Source: Gallionella sp. (GTDB lineage Bacteria; Pseudomonadota; Gammaproteobacteria; Burkholderiales; Gallionellaceae). Taken from it: a stretch of DNA of 64,000 bases. The stretch lies in NCBI GenBank assembly GCA_028707275.1, contig JAQTUP010000002.1, positions 433,198-497,197 on the forward strand, written 5' to 3'. Every line of letters begins with the position of its first letter. The stretch's first letter is position 1. This document shows, in pieces, positions 53,835 to 63,361 of this stretch. The notes under the pieces are model-generated. The model searched no databases, was not told the DNA's origin, and saw only the letters and a list, made by a program, of their open reading frames with translations. Made by a program: the position numbers and the translations under genes.

Positions 53835-54500
53835 ATGGCTGAACTCGACGAAGCTCAACGCAAATTAACCATCAAGCTGGTCTATTACGGCCCGGCCATG
53901 AGTGGAAAAACCAGCAATCTGACCTGTTTGCATGACCTGCTGTCCCCGGAATTAAAGGGAGAGATCATGACGCTTGAAACACAGAATGACAGAACGCTGT
54001 TTTTCGATTTATTGCCGCTGGGTTTTCGCACGCCGACCGGCTGGCTGGTTAAATTCAAGCTCTATACCGTTCCCGGACAAGTGGTGCATGACGCGACGCG
54101 CAAGGCTGTGCTCTCGCGCGCGGACGGTGTGGTCTTCGTGGCCGATTCACAGTCTTCGCAAGGGGTCAATAATGCGGAATCGTTCCAGAATCTGGAAGAA
54201 AATGTGCGCCGCGTAGGGCTCGATTTTGAGACCCTCCCCCTGGTGGTGCAGTTTAACAAACGCGATTTACCCAATATACTGAGCGAAGAGGAAATACAGG
54301 CGCGCTGGTCTGCCGCCCCCTGGCCGCTGGTAATGGCCTCCGCGCTGACAGGCATGGGCGTAAAAAGCACTTTCATCACCCTCCTGGAAGCGGTCTACCC
54401 GGCGCTGGACAAGAACTTCTCCTTGCAAAAAATGCTGGGCACAGATATTCATTCCTTTATCAGCACCGCAACCGGAGAGCCCTGTGGAAATCAGTCCTAG
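53835..54500 (+). CDS. MglA-like small GTPase
   Basis: A protein of 221 residues. The P-loop is GPAMSGKTSN (about residues 18-27), the switch-like region is TVPGQVVHDATRKAV, and the base-recognition motif is NKRDLP. This is the MglA/Arf-like bacterial Ras family. MglA in Myxococcus sets polarity of type IV pili and gliding. The neighbouring receiver-PilB fusion supports a pilus or polarity function. No Roadblock-domain (MglB-type) partner is obvious. The ATG at 53835 is used because it begins the conserved N-terminus. Confidence 0.85.
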   Translation: MAELDEAQRKLTIKLVYYGPAMSGKTSNLTCLHDLLSPELKGEIMTLETQNDRTLFFDLLPLGFRTPTGWLVKFKLYTVPGQVVHDATRKAVLSRADGVVFVADSQSSQGVNNAESFQNLEENVRRVGLDFETLPLVVQFNKRDLPNILSEEEIQARWSAAPWPLVMASALTGMGVKSTFITLLEAVYPALDKNFSLQKMLGTDIHSFISTATGEPCGNQS

Positions 54501-55719
54501 AGGATATGAGCGCGCGTTGAGCCTGCACGAATTGCTGTCCGGCGTCGTACCGGAAAAATTGTCGGCAGCACTGGGCTCGCTGCTGGGTTCACCCGCCCGG
54601 GTGGTATCTGCCGACGGTTCGTGGGCTCTTGCCAGCGCACAGCCCCTGCCCATGGGCGCCCGACGAATGCCGCTGTTCCACGACCTTGAAATTGCGGGCT
54701 ATCTTGAGACGACCTCCAACGATGATGCACATGTGCGAGCGGCCGCCATGGTGCTCGAATCGATAATGAGATCCGGAGCCCGCTACTTCATGGCATCTGA
54801 AATGCACATTGAAGTCGTGCAAGCTGACTTTGAGGAATTGAAACGCAAACACGAGGCTCTGATGGCATCCGAGGCGCGCTACAAGGCGCTTGCAGAACAC
54901 CTGGAAGCGCGCGTCAAAGAACAGGTTGAAATCATCGAAACCGCCCACCGCCACCTCTACCATGCAGAGAAACTCGCCTCGGTAGGACAACTGGCAGCAG
55001 GCGTCGCACACGAGATCAACAACCCCATCGGTTTCATCCGCAGCAATCTGGGGACGGCCTTATCCTATGTTCAAAAATTTCAGTCTGTCGCCCAATATAT
55101 CAAGTCCTGTAATGATGCTGAACTGATCGGCCTGTGGCAGGCGGCCGATCTGGAATTCGTCATGGAAGATTTCCCGCCCCTGTTGCAGGAGAGCATCGCG
55201 GGCGCCGACCGGGTAACGCGCATCGTCGCCGACCTGAAAGGCTTCTCCAGTGTGGATCAGACAGAAGAAGAACTCGTCGATCTCAATGACAGCATCCGAT
55301 CCGCCTGCAATGTAGCCGCAAACCGGATCAACAGCCGTGCCGACCTGAAACTGTCACTGGGCGAATTACCCAGGTTACGCTGCAAGGCCGGACATCTGAG
55401 CCAGGTGTTCCTCAATCTGCTGCTCAATGCGGCGCAGGCGATGACGCAACGCGGCGAGATACAGGTCAGGAGCGGTATCGAGCAAGGACAGATCGTGATC
55501 AGTGTGAAAGACACGGGATGCGGCATTTCGCCTGATATATTGCCGCGTATCTTTGAACCGTTCTTTACCACCAACGATGTGGGCGCCGGCACAGGGCTGG
55601 GCCTGACAGTCAGCCGTGACATCATCCTGGCGCATGGCGGCAATATTGACGTGAGCAGCGCGATCGGCGCGGGCACGACAGTTACCATTCATTTACCCAT
55701 AGATCGAAGGAACAAGTAA
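54484..55719 (+). CDS. Histidine kinase overlapping the GTPase gene
   Basis: A protein of 411 residues starting from a GTG that overlaps the GTPase stop by 17 bases. An N-terminal domain of about 110 residues (GYERALSLHELLSGVVPEKLSAALG) is not recognised. A coiled coil (115-160) precedes the kinase core with His176 in GVAHEINNPIG and the ATPase boxes QVFLNLLLNAAQAM, DTGCGIS and GTGLGLTVS. It is cytoplasmic. Its core is close to that of the kinase at 52308, so the two probably arose by duplication. The stop is one base before the receiver-ATPase gene. Confidence 0.88.
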   Translation: MEISPRGYERALSLHELLSGVVPEKLSAALGSLLGSPARVVSADGSWALASAQPLPMGARRMPLFHDLEIAGYLETTSNDDAHVRAAAMVLESIMRSGARYFMASEMHIEVVQADFEELKRKHEALMASEARYKALAEHLEARVKEQVEIIETAHRHLYHAEKLASVGQLAAGVAHEINNPIGFIRSNLGTALSYVQKFQSVAQYIKSCNDAELIGLWQAADLEFVMEDFPPLLQESIAGADRVTRIVADLKGFSSVDQTEEELVDLNDSIRSACNVAANRINSRADLKLSLGELPRLRCKAGHLSQVFLNLLLNAAQAMTQRGEIQVRSGIEQGQIVISVKDTGCGISPDILPRIFEPFFTTNDVGAGTGLGLTVSRDIILAHGGNIDVSSAIGAGTTVTIHLPIDRRNK

Positions 55720-55720
55720 C

Positions 55721-57952
55721 ATGGCCGTTTCCAGTTACGCATCCCTGTTCACCGGAGCCGCGCCGTCCGCAAAGCCTCAGACACCCGAACGCGTGACTAG
55801 CTACCGTATCTTGCTGGTGGACGACGAGCCGAATGTCCTCAAGGCACTGCTGCGCGTATTTCACCAGGAGAACTACACAGTAGATACGGCGCCGACAGCT
55901 CAGGAGGCGCTTGTTCTGCTGCGCCGTGAAGCATATAACCTGATCATCTCCGATTACATGATGCCCGGCATGACGGGGGCTGAATTGCTAAAGCAGGTCA
56001 AGGCGATCAAACCGGAGATCATCCGCATCATGCTGACCGGTCACGCCGATACGGGCGCCGTGATGGGCGCGATCAACGAAGGGGCGGTATATAAATTCAT
56101 CCTCAAGCCTTGGAACGATGATGACCTGCGCATCACCGTCGCCCTTGCACTGGAACAATACGACCTGATTCAGAAGAACAAGGTACTGCAACAGGAAAAT
56201 AGCCAAAAAACTCGCGAAATCAGTGCGCTGACCAAACTGACTGTCAGCAACCGCAGCCAGCTGGCCATCATGCTGCACAAGAAAAATCTGCTGAACAGCC
56301 AGCAGGTGCAGGAATTATACCGCTTGCAACAACAGCAAAAGGAACCCTTAATCAAGCTGCTGCTGGAACGCGACTGGGTATCCGAAAAAGTCATCCACGA
56401 TATTCTGCGCAAGGAACTGTTGATTGAAGAGGTTTCACTCGCGGAATTTCAGATCGACGCCGCTGTCGCCTCGCTGATCCCGCGCAGTTTCTGCGAACGA
56501 CAACTGGTCGTGCCCTTGCGCCTGGAAGGAAAGCGTTTGCTGCTGGCACTGGCCGACCCGCTGGACACCGGACTGCTGGACGACTTGCGCTTCGTTTCAG
56601 GCCTGGATATTCAACCTGTCATCTCCAGCGTGGCCAACATCAGAGCCAAGCTCGCGACCATGTATGGCAATGATATCGACTTCAAGGATCTCGAAACGCT
56701 GGTGTCAGGCCCTGATCCCTATGAAGGCATCGAAATCGTCATCGAGGAAGAGGACAACCAGTCGCTGGAAGATTTGTTGCGCGACACCAACGAGCCGCCC
56801 GCAATTCGTCTTGTCAATGCCGTGATTCTGGAGGCGGTCAGGCTGGGCGCCAGCGACATCCACATTCAGCCGCGCACCAAGAGCGTGATGGTGCGTTACC
56901 GCATCGACGGGGTGCTGGTGGATAAAATCCAGATTCCGAATCAGTTGCTCCAATCGCTGGTCTCGCGCCTGAAAGTGATGGCCGAAATGGACATCAGCGA
57001 ACGTCGTCGGCCGCAGGACGGACGCATCACGGTAAAAACACCGCTGCGCGTCGTCGATCTTCGCATCTCCACTCTGCCCACGATCAACGGGGAAAAGGTG
57101 GTGATGCGCATCCTCGACCGAAATTCGGCGATCGTAGGACTCGACGGACTGGGATTTTCGCCCTCCGACCTGCAAAAAATCCTGAACATGGTGGATAAGC
57201 CGCAGGGGCTTGTTTTAACCACGGGCCCCACCGGCAGCGGCAAGACCACCACGCTTTATGCGCTGCTGCAACACAATGCCTCGCCTACGAAGAACTACGT
57301 CACCATCGAAGACCCAGTCGAATACTATATGGATCAGGCAGGTCAGGTGCTGATCAAGGAAAAGATAGGGCTGACCTTCCCGGTCGTGCTGCGCACTATC
57401 TTGCGCCAGGATCCGGACGTGATTCTGCTGGGCGAGATCCGGGATTTCGAAACGGCGGAAGTCGCCTTCCATGCCGCGCTGACAGGCCACCTGGTATTCT
57501 CGACGCTGCACACCAACTCGGCTGTAGCGACGCTCTCCCGCCTGTTCGATCTGGGCTTAAAACCGTATGTGGTCGCGACAGCCCTGGAAGGCATCGTTGC
57601 CCAGCGCCTGACCAGAAAAATATGTTCACACTGTCGCGAATCGGCACCCTCCACCCCTGAACTGCTGGCAAGACTGGGGCCGTTATTCACCGAGTACCCG
57701 ATCACAGCCTTTAAAGGCCGGGGTTGCGAACACTGCAACGGCACAGGCTACAAGGGACGCATCGGCATCTATGAGGTATTGGTGCTCAACGACCAGATGC
57801 GTCATCTCATTAACAGCGATGCTACCATCATGGAAATCACCAATTATGCGCGCGCGATGGGCACATCGACCCTGCTCGAAGATGGGCGCCATAAAGTCAA
57901 CGAAGGCGTGACGACACTGGACGAACTGTTGCGCGTACTGGGGCCACAGTAA
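55721..57952 (+). CDS. Receiver domain fused to a PilB/GspE-type secretion ATPase
   Basis: A protein of 743 residues. Residues 28-150 are a receiver with phospho-Asp78 (LIISDYMMPGMTG). Residues about 190-325 match the GspE/PilB N-terminal domain. Residues about 345-740 are the ATPase: GPTGSGKTTTLYALL (Walker A), VILLGEIRDFETAEVAF (Walker B), a His box STLHTNSAVAT, and a tetracysteine zinc site CSHC with CEHC. All catalytic parts are intact. It is an unusual fusion that would place pilus extension or type II secretion under direct phosphorelay control by the two upstream kinases. Confidence 0.9.
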   Translation: MAVSSYASLFTGAAPSAKPQTPERVTSYRILLVDDEPNVLKALLRVFHQENYTVDTAPTAQEALVLLRREAYNLIISDYMMPGMTGAELLKQVKAIKPEIIRIMLTGHADTGAVMGAINEGAVYKFILKPWNDDDLRITVALALEQYDLIQKNKVLQQENSQKTREISALTKLTVSNRSQLAIMLHKKNLLNSQQVQELYRLQQQQKEPLIKLLLERDWVSEKVIHDILRKELLIEEVSLAEFQIDAAVASLIPRSFCERQLVVPLRLEGKRLLLALADPLDTGLLDDLRFVSGLDIQPVISSVANIRAKLATMYGNDIDFKDLETLVSGPDPYEGIEIVIEEEDNQSLEDLLRDTNEPPAIRLVNAVILEAVRLGASDIHIQPRTKSVMVRYRIDGVLVDKIQIPNQLLQSLVSRLKVMAEMDISERRRPQDGRITVKTPLRVVDLRISTLPTINGEKVVMRILDRNSAIVGLDGLGFSPSDLQKILNMVDKPQGLVLTTGPTGSGKTTTLYALLQHNASPTKNYVTIEDPVEYYMDQAGQVLIKEKIGLTFPVVLRTILRQDPDVILLGEIRDFETAEVAFHAALTGHLVFSTLHTNSAVATLSRLFDLGLKPYVVATALEGIVAQRLTRKICSHCRESAPSTPELLARLGPLFTEYPITAFKGRGCEHCNGTGYKGRIGIYEVLVLNDQMRHLINSDATIMEITNYARAMGTSTLLEDGRHKVNEGVTTLDELLRVLGPQ

Positions 57953-57978
57953 ACCTTACGGCCGGACCTTTCTAAGGA

Positions 57979-59034
57979 TTACGCATCGACGCCTGCAGCA
58001 TCCCCCCTTCTTGCCAGAAGAAACCTGGCGTGCGAGAGCTCATCGTTGGCAACGGCCAGTTGCGACGCCATTGCCTCGCGTTCCTTGTTGGCGCTGTAAT
58101 CCCGGAACGCCTCGCGTACCAAATTGCGCAACGGCTCATCTTCCCAGGGTTTGGTGATAAACTTATACACCGCGCCCTCGTTGATCGCATCGGTCACCGA
58201 TTGCAGGTCGGTATAACCGGACAGCACGATGCGCATACTGTCAGGATACTGCCCCTTTGCCTGGCGCAAAAACTCCACACCATTCATTTCCGGCATACGC
58301 TGGTCTGAAACAATCACACCGACCTCGTTAGCTGCCAGCATGCCCAACGCCTCCTGCGCGCTGCCAGCTCTCAGTATCCGGTAGCCTTCCCTGCGAAAAA
58401 CACGGACGAGAGAATTCAGAACATTCTCCTCATCGTCCACCAGCAGCAAAAATGGCGCCGATAAAGAAGGAATGATCTTTTGATGCCGTCCGGCAAGTTC
58501 AGCTTTATCCCGCAGCGGCGCCATCGCGCCATCGAGGACTTCCCCTGTTTCGGCCTCGTCCAGGGCAATGGCTGCTTTATCGAATAACTGACGGTAGTGT
58601 TCCACGCTTTCCTGCAAATCGGCTGTACGCTCGTCCACCAACGCCTCCAGCCGGTGACGCAGGCGGTGCAACTCCAGATGCGTGCGCACCCGCGCGAGCA
58701 GCTCACCACGATGGCAGGGCTTAGTCAGAAAATCTGCTGCACCCGCCTCAAAAATGAGCTGTTTGTCATCTGTTTCAGAAACAGCGCCCGCCAGGATGAT
58801 CGGCACGTCACGCGTGGCTGGATCAGCCTTCAGGCGGCGGCAAACTTCGTATCCATCCATATCCGGCAGGTCTATATCGAGCACGACCAGATCAGGGGGT
58901 AAAATGCTGACCGCACACAGTGCCCGCTCACCGCTGATCACCGATTGCACCTCATAGCCCTCGTCTTCCAGGATACGCGCAGACAGCGACTCCGGCGTAT
59001 CGTCGACGACAAGTATATTTTCTCTGCGCATCAT
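57979..59034 (-). CDS. Double-receiver response regulator
   Basis: A protein of 351 residues: a receiver with Asp53 (LVVLDIDLPDMDG) at 6-125, a helical linker (130-215) and a second receiver (about 220-330) with VIVSDQRMPEMNG, closely similar to the receiver of the gene at 50352. No DNA-binding or enzymatic output is present; the C-terminal 25 residues are helical. It may be a phosphate sink or an adaptor for another protein. The start could be either of two adjacent ATG codons at 59034 or 59031. It is convergent with the receiver-ATPase gene. Confidence 0.85.
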   Translation of the reverse strand: MMRRENILVVDDTPESLSARILEDEGYEVQSVISGERALCAVSILPPDLVVLDIDLPDMDGYEVCRRLKADPATRDVPIILAGAVSETDDKQLIFEAGAADFLTKPCHRGELLARVRTHLELHRLRHRLEALVDERTADLQESVEHYRQLFDKAAIALDEAETGEVLDGAMAPLRDKAELAGRHQKIIPSLSAPFLLLVDDEENVLNSLVRVFRREGYRILRAGSAQEALGMLAANEVGVIVSDQRMPEMNGVEFLRQAKGQYPDSMRIVLSGYTDLQSVTDAINEGAVYKFITKPWEDEPLRNLVREAFRDYSANKEREAMASQLAVANDELSHARFLLARRGDAAGVDA

Positions 59035-59191
59035 GTAAGATTTACCCGTTGACTCTGCCAGTGGATTCAAGCTCCAAACGCGGCTGACGCGCATTTGAGC
59101 CTAGCACAATACCCTCATGGAGTTCTAAATCCAAATATTTTAATGGGCGATGATTAACTTATGGAAAAATCGGGATGGGCTGACAGGCGAC

Positions 59192-59220
59192 AAAAAACCC
59201 GCAGCTTGTGCGGGTTTTTT
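59192..59220. terminator. Bidirectional terminator next to the tRNA gene
   Basis: A6-CCCGCA-GCTTG-TGCGGG-T6, a perfect stem with A and T runs at 59192-59220. It would end the tRNA transcript on the minus strand. Confidence 0.85.
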
Positions 59221-59251
59221 GGAAGTTTCAGGACGACTTGAAACTACAATT

Positions 59252-59328
59252 TGGTGGTGATAGGTGGATTTGAACCACCGACCTCAGCGTTATGAGTGCT
59301 GCGCTCTAACCACCTGAGCTATATCACC
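59252..59328 (-). tRNA. tRNA with CAU anticodon (tRNA-Met, elongator, or tRNA-Ile2)
   Basis: 77 bases including an encoded CCA. The acceptor stem is GGTGATA with TATCACC, the D arm is GCTCAGGTGGTTAGAGC, the anticodon loop is CTCATAA and the T arm is GGTGGTTCAAATCCACC. The CAU anticodon fits elongator Met. An Ile2 tRNA whose C34 is modified to lysidine would look the same from the anticodon alone, and I cannot exclude it. Confidence 0.92.
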
Positions 59329-59366
59329 GGAAGAGGTCAGCATTGTCCAGATTTAACGCCCTCTTG

Positions 59367-60095
59367 TCAATGGCAAGACGCAGGTTTTAGCTCACTTCCG
59401 CTAAAATTTTTCTGCAACAGGGTCAATTTGGCGCTCATATCGGCATCCAGGTTATTTATCATGAACAAGGTTGCCCGTGTTTTGCTCGAACGCTCACCCA
59501 TTTGCGCAGAGCTCACGTTTTTGGCATGCATATCTTCCAAAAATTTTTGGGCTGATTCACGGCTTCTGAAAACACCTAACGAAATCGCATTCAGCCATTC
59601 AGCCGGCTCCTGCATCACAAAATAATCAGTCACGCCACGCGCTTTGAGCTGAGCTATCTTCTGATTTGCTGCCGCCTTATCCTTCAAAGGAGCAATGTAC
59701 ACCCAAAAATTAATGTTCCGGTCGACTTCGTGCTGGGTAAATTTATCGCCCAGTTTCAATTTCTTCAGGGCCGCCTCTGCACGAACTAACTCGCCACCTG
59801 AAAAATCCCCCCATTCAAAACAAGCCAGCTCTTTGGCCACCAAAGCTACAGGAGCCGAGGCCGCCACGGGAACTGCAACGGGAGCCGATACGGGCATGGA
59901 TTCAGGTGACGCCACCTCAAGAGTTGGCGCCTGAACCGGCTCACTTTCAGACAAATCCCGCAGGGTGATTTTTTCCTCGTGCACAGGATAAAGCTCCGGC
60001 GCTCCCTGCCCGTTGACAGATAATTGCATCACCGCAAAGAAAATCACGTTCGCGGCGATCAACAGCCAAAATATCCACTTTATGCTTTTTGTCAT
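59367..60095 (-). CDS. SPOR-domain membrane protein
   Basis: A protein of 242 residues with an N-terminal helix (IKWIFWLLIAANVIFFAVM), a Pro-Ala-Val-rich linker (50-85) and a C-terminal domain (about 90-240) with a SPOR-like repeat pattern (FWVYIAPLKDKAAANQKIAQLKARGVTDYFVM, AISLGVFRSRESAQKFLEDM). SPOR domains bind denuded septal peptidoglycan, so division-site location is inferred. Its start overlaps the coaX stop by 4 bases, so it is the last gene of a birA-coaX-SPOR operon. Confidence 0.82.
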   Translation of the reverse strand: MTKSIKWIFWLLIAANVIFFAVMQLSVNGQGAPELYPVHEEKITLRDLSESEPVQAPTLEVASPESMPVSAPVAVPVAASAPVALVAKELACFEWGDFSGGELVRAEAALKKLKLGDKFTQHEVDRNINFWVYIAPLKDKAAANQKIAQLKARGVTDYFVMQEPAEWLNAISLGVFRSRESAQKFLEDMHAKNVSSAQMGERSSKTRATLFMINNLDADMSAKLTLLQKNFSGSELKPASCH

Positions 60096-60820
60096 ACTTC
60101 ACCTGCTTTCTGTGCGATTAACAATAATCCTTGCAGCACCAGATCATCCGTCATCTGTGTCGGCAACGCCAAATGCGGCAACAGCCGCCGCACGCCACCC
60201 CCGCTCAACAATACGGGCGCCCCCGCCTCCCCCAGCGAAGCATATTGCCGCTGTATGGCGCCACAAGTGGCCTGTATCGCACCGCTCAACAGCGCATCAC
60301 TCGTATTACGCGGAAATTCCGTGCAGACGCCACCTGCAACCTGCAAATTCGCAGTCGAAACAAAAAGACTATGCCGCATCAATTCGATGCCCGGCAGAAT
60401 CAAACCGCCCAAAAATTCGCCGTTGTCAGACAGTGCATCTATTGTCGTCGCCGTGCCGCACCCGACGACCAGACACGCGCGCCGCGTGATATGCCAGGCA
60501 GCGATCAGGGCGGCCCAACGGTCGCTCCCCAGCTGCACTGGCGGCTCATACCCGTTCATCACCCCGCACTGCATCAGCTGCGCCGTGATAAATTGCGGCG
60601 ACCAATGACGCACCGAACAGGCCTCGACGATTTGCCGCGCGACCTTATCGCCTGCCACGTTGCTGACCCACACCTCCTGCACGTCATTGTAGCCATGATC
60701 GACGAAGTTAAGCTCGCCTGCCTGATTGCTCGGGCAACGGAGCACTGCCGACCAGTGATCGTCGCACACCCGTGCGAGCTTGATGTTGGTATTCCCCGCA
60801 TCGATCAACAATCTCTTCAC
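60092..60820 (-). CDS. coaX: Type III pantothenate kinase
   Basis: A protein of 242 residues starting MKRLLIDAGNTNIKLA, the phosphate-binding motif of CoaX. It has GSDRWAALIAAW near residue 99 and GCGTATTIDAL near residue 120; the family's usual first residue there, Asp, is Gly here. It phosphorylates pantothenate in CoA synthesis, needs a monovalent cation and is not feedback-inhibited by CoA. The start overlaps the birA stop by 4 bases. Length is within the family range. Confidence 0.93.
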   Translation of the reverse strand: MKRLLIDAGNTNIKLARVCDDHWSAVLRCPSNQAGELNFVDHGYNDVQEVWVSNVAGDKVARQIVEACSVRHWSPQFITAQLMQCGVMNGYEPPVQLGSDRWAALIAAWHITRRACLVVGCGTATTIDALSDNGEFLGGLILPGIELMRHSLFVSTANLQVAGGVCTEFPRNTSDALLSGAIQATCGAIQRQYASLGEAGAPVLLSGGGVRRLLPHLALPTQMTDDLVLQGLLLIAQKAGEV

Positions 60821-61803
60821 GACCCGACACCCACTTCTCCTGCATTGAATTCACTGATCCCGAGCGTCGTTTCCAGACGCAGTTCACCGCTGTCGCTCAC
60901 CCCCCGCGCAATACCGAAGATACTGGCGCCGTCGGGCATATTCAGCCGGACGGGTAAATCCTGCTGGGCATGGTGCTGCTCCCATTCGGCGCGCATGCCT
61001 GCAAAACCCGTGCGCGAGAATTCATCGAGCACACAGGCCAACTCCCGCAACAGCGCCGCCAGGATCTGAGCGCGCGCAGGCATTACGCGACAGAGCTGAT
61101 CCAGCGAGACGGCCGACTGTGTGATCGCCCGCTCTATCACCTGCGGCAGCGTGCAATTGATGCCTATGCCTATCACCACACAGCTGGGCCCGTACATATC
61201 GCCTTGCGCCTCGATCAGAACTCCCCCCAGCTTGCCCCAACCCGGGTTGACACCCTGCGCCAAAATATCATTTGGCCATTTGAGGTTAACACCGGCAGCA
61301 CCCAATCCGACCAGCGCGCGACGAATAGCCAGACCGACAGCCAGACTGAGCCCCGACAGGGCATTGAGGCCGCAATCGAATCGCCACAACAGGGAAAAAG
61401 TCAGCGCATTGCCAAGACCCGTATGCCAGGGGCGTCCAAGACGACCTCGACCTGCCGTCTGCAACTCCACCCCAAGCACATAACCTGAAGGCGCGCCCAG
61501 CACGGCACGGCGCAGCAGTTCGGTATTGCTGGACGCTGCCTGTTGCAAAATTTCCAGCTGAAAACGCCCGGCCATATCTGACAAGCTTCGATTGATTTCA
61601 ACAGCATCCAGACTGACCCAGGGCTGCGGCAGACGATAGCCGCGTCCGCGTATGCGCTGAAGCGCGATACCATACCCTGAAAGTTGCGACAATGCACCAA
61701 ACACCGTCGCGCGCGACACCCCCAATTGCCGCCCCAGCACCTCGCCCGAGTGAAACTCGCCATCGGCCAGCAGCCGCAACAATTGCCAGGTACGCGGAGT
61801 CAT
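60817..61803 (-). CDS. birA: Biotin-[acetyl-CoA carboxylase] ligase / biotin repressor
   Basis: A protein of 328 residues. A winged helix occupies the N-terminal 60 residues (WQLLRLLADGEFHSGEVLGRQLGVSRATVFGALSQL). The ligase domain has GRGRLGRPWH for biotin and ATP, KWPNDILAQG and a C-terminal SH3-like domain. It biotinylates AccB and with the helix-turn-helix may repress biotin genes. First gene of an operon with coaX and the SPOR protein. A heptad repeat lies 8 bases upstream of its start and could affect expression. Confidence 0.94.
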   Translation of the reverse strand: MTPRTWQLLRLLADGEFHSGEVLGRQLGVSRATVFGALSQLSGYGIALQRIRGRGYRLPQPWVSLDAVEINRSLSDMAGRFQLEILQQAASSNTELLRRAVLGAPSGYVLGVELQTAGRGRLGRPWHTGLGNALTFSLLWRFDCGLNALSGLSLAVGLAIRRALVGLGAAGVNLKWPNDILAQGVNPGWGKLGGVLIEAQGDMYGPSCVVIGIGINCTLPQVIERAITQSAVSLDQLCRVMPARAQILAALLRELACVLDEFSRTGFAGMRAEWEQHHAQQDLPVRLNMPDGASIFGIARGVSDSGELRLETTLGISEFNAGEVGVGS

Positions 61804-61810
61804 AAATTAA

Positions 61811-61866
61811 GTGGCAAGTGGTAAGTGGTAAGTGGTAAGTGGTAAGTGGTAAGTGGTAAGTGGCAA
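61811..61866. repeat. Heptanucleotide tandem repeat (GTGGTAA)n
   Basis: Eight units; the first and last read GTGGCAA and the inner six are exact GTGGTAA. It fills the gap between birA and ychF, so it lies in the leader of birA and beyond the end of ychF on the minus strand. Copy number variation is likely. Confidence 0.95.
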
Positions 61867-61892
61867 GAAACTACTCACAACTCACCATTCGA

Positions 61893-62984
61893 TTACACGT
61901 TAAACAGGAAATTCAATACATCGCCATCCTGCACCACGTATTCCTTGCCTTCGACGCGCATCTTGCCCTTTTCCTTGGCACCGGATTCGCCGCCACAGGC
62001 GATGAAGTCGTTAAAGGAGATGGTCTGTGCACGGATGAAGCCGCGCTCAAAGTCGGTGTGAATTACGCCTGCCGCCTGCGGTGCCGTATCGCCCTTATGG
62101 ATGGTCCAGGCGCGCACTTCCTTCACGCCGGCGGTAAAATAAGTTTGTAATCCGAGCAAATCGTAACCGGTGCGGATCAGCTTATCCAAGCCTGGCTCAT
62201 CGAAGCCCAGATCCGCCAGAAATTCCAACTTGTCGGCATCATCAAGATCCGCCAACTCAGCTTCGATCTTGGCACACAGCGCCACGACAGGCGCGCCCTC
62301 TTTCGCCGCATGCGCGCGCAGACGATCCAGGTGCGGATTATTCTCAAAGCCGTCTTCGAGCACATTACCCACATACATCGCAGGCTTGATCGTCAGCAGA
62401 CAAAGCGGCTTGATGATCTCTTTCTCGTCGTCGCTCAAAGGATACGTGCGCGCAGGATTGCCCTGATTCAGGTGCGGCAACAGTTTTTCCAGCACAGCCA
62501 CCAGTTGCTGCGCATCCTTGTCGCCTGAACGGGCTTTCTTGGTATCGCGATGCAAGGTGCGCTCCACTGCGGCCAGATCGGCTAATGCCAGTTCGGTGAT
62601 GATGGTCTCGATATCGGAAATCGGATCAATACGACCTGACACGTGTATCACATTCTCATCATCAAAACATCGCACCACATTCACGATGGCATCGGTCTCA
62701 CGAATATTGGCCAGAAACTGGTTGCCCAGCCCCTCACCCTTGGAGGCGCCGGCCACCAGGCCCGCGATATCGACGAATTCGACGATGGCAGGTTGCATGC
62801 GTTGCGGCTTAACGATTTTGGCCAGTTCAGCCATGCGCGGATCAGGCACTTCGACAATCCCGACGTTAGGTTCAATCGTGCAGAATGGATAATTTTCCGC
62901 CGCGATGCCGGCTTTGGTCAAAGCATTAAACAAAGTGGATTTGCCTACATTGGGCAGGCCTACGATTCCGCATTTCAAACTCAT
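61893..62984 (-). CDS. ychF: Redox-regulated ATPase YchF (Obg family)
   Basis: A protein of 363 residues with the P-loop [34 protein letters not shown], a changed base-recognition motif (CAKIEAEL instead of NKxD, typical of the ATP-preferring YchF), a coiled coil and a C-terminal TGS domain. It binds ribosomes and is linked to stress and translation control. The length and start ([16 protein letters not shown]) are those of the family. Confidence 0.97.
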   Translation of the reverse strand: MSLKCGIVGLPNVGKSTLFNALTKAGIAAENYPFCTIEPNVGIVEVPDPRMAELAKIVKPQRMQPAIVEFVDIAGLVAGASKGEGLGNQFLANIRETDAIVNVVRCFDDENVIHVSGRIDPISDIETIITELALADLAAVERTLHRDTKKARSGDKDAQQLVAVLEKLLPHLNQGNPARTYPLSDDEKEIIKPLCLLTIKPAMYVGNVLEDGFENNPHLDRLRAHAAKEGAPVVALCAKIEAELADLDDADKLEFLADLGFDEPGLDKLIRTGYDLLGLQTYFTAGVKEVRAWTIHKGDTAPQAAGVIHTDFERGFIRAQTISFNDFIACGGESGAKEKGKMRVEGKEYVVQDGDVLNFLFNV

Positions 62985-63361
62985 GATTGTTTCCTTACTA
63001 AGTTACACACGACCGCCACCGCCCTGTAAATCTTCCACGGGGAAGTCGGGCTGGTGCGTTGTGGGGGAGAAACAGTACAAAGGCGCCGAATCACGATTTT
63101 GTACCGTCAAAATTTAGCCCTGATTGTAACAGGATGCCGACTCAAAAGTCTTGCGCCAACGGCTTCAGTTTTAACAGGACATCAGTCCGATGGATTCAGA
63201 ATCGAAGAGCTCCGACACGACATTGAGCCTTCAAAGCGCAGTTCAGCCCGCTGCGCCGACAACGAGGTTATGCGATAATTCCCAAGATCGCAGCTACCAC
63301 CCCTACGCCCAGGCATGGCCGGTGAATTTTTTATGACCATCAGTTTTTACAGCAGGCACTC
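62985..63361. other. Intergenic region between divergent ychF and the Sel1 lipoprotein gene
   Basis: 377 bases holding the promoters of two divergent genes. I find no convincing gene or repeat. A 10-codon frame (MTISFYSRHS) from 63333 ends in the ATGA that overlaps the start of the lipoprotein gene and might be a coupled leader, but it could be chance. Confidence 0.6.

Noticed and set aside
60131-61069. A 312-codon frame opposite coaX and birA
   Set aside because: It is antisense to two well-supported overlapping genes, and its translation resembles no protein family.
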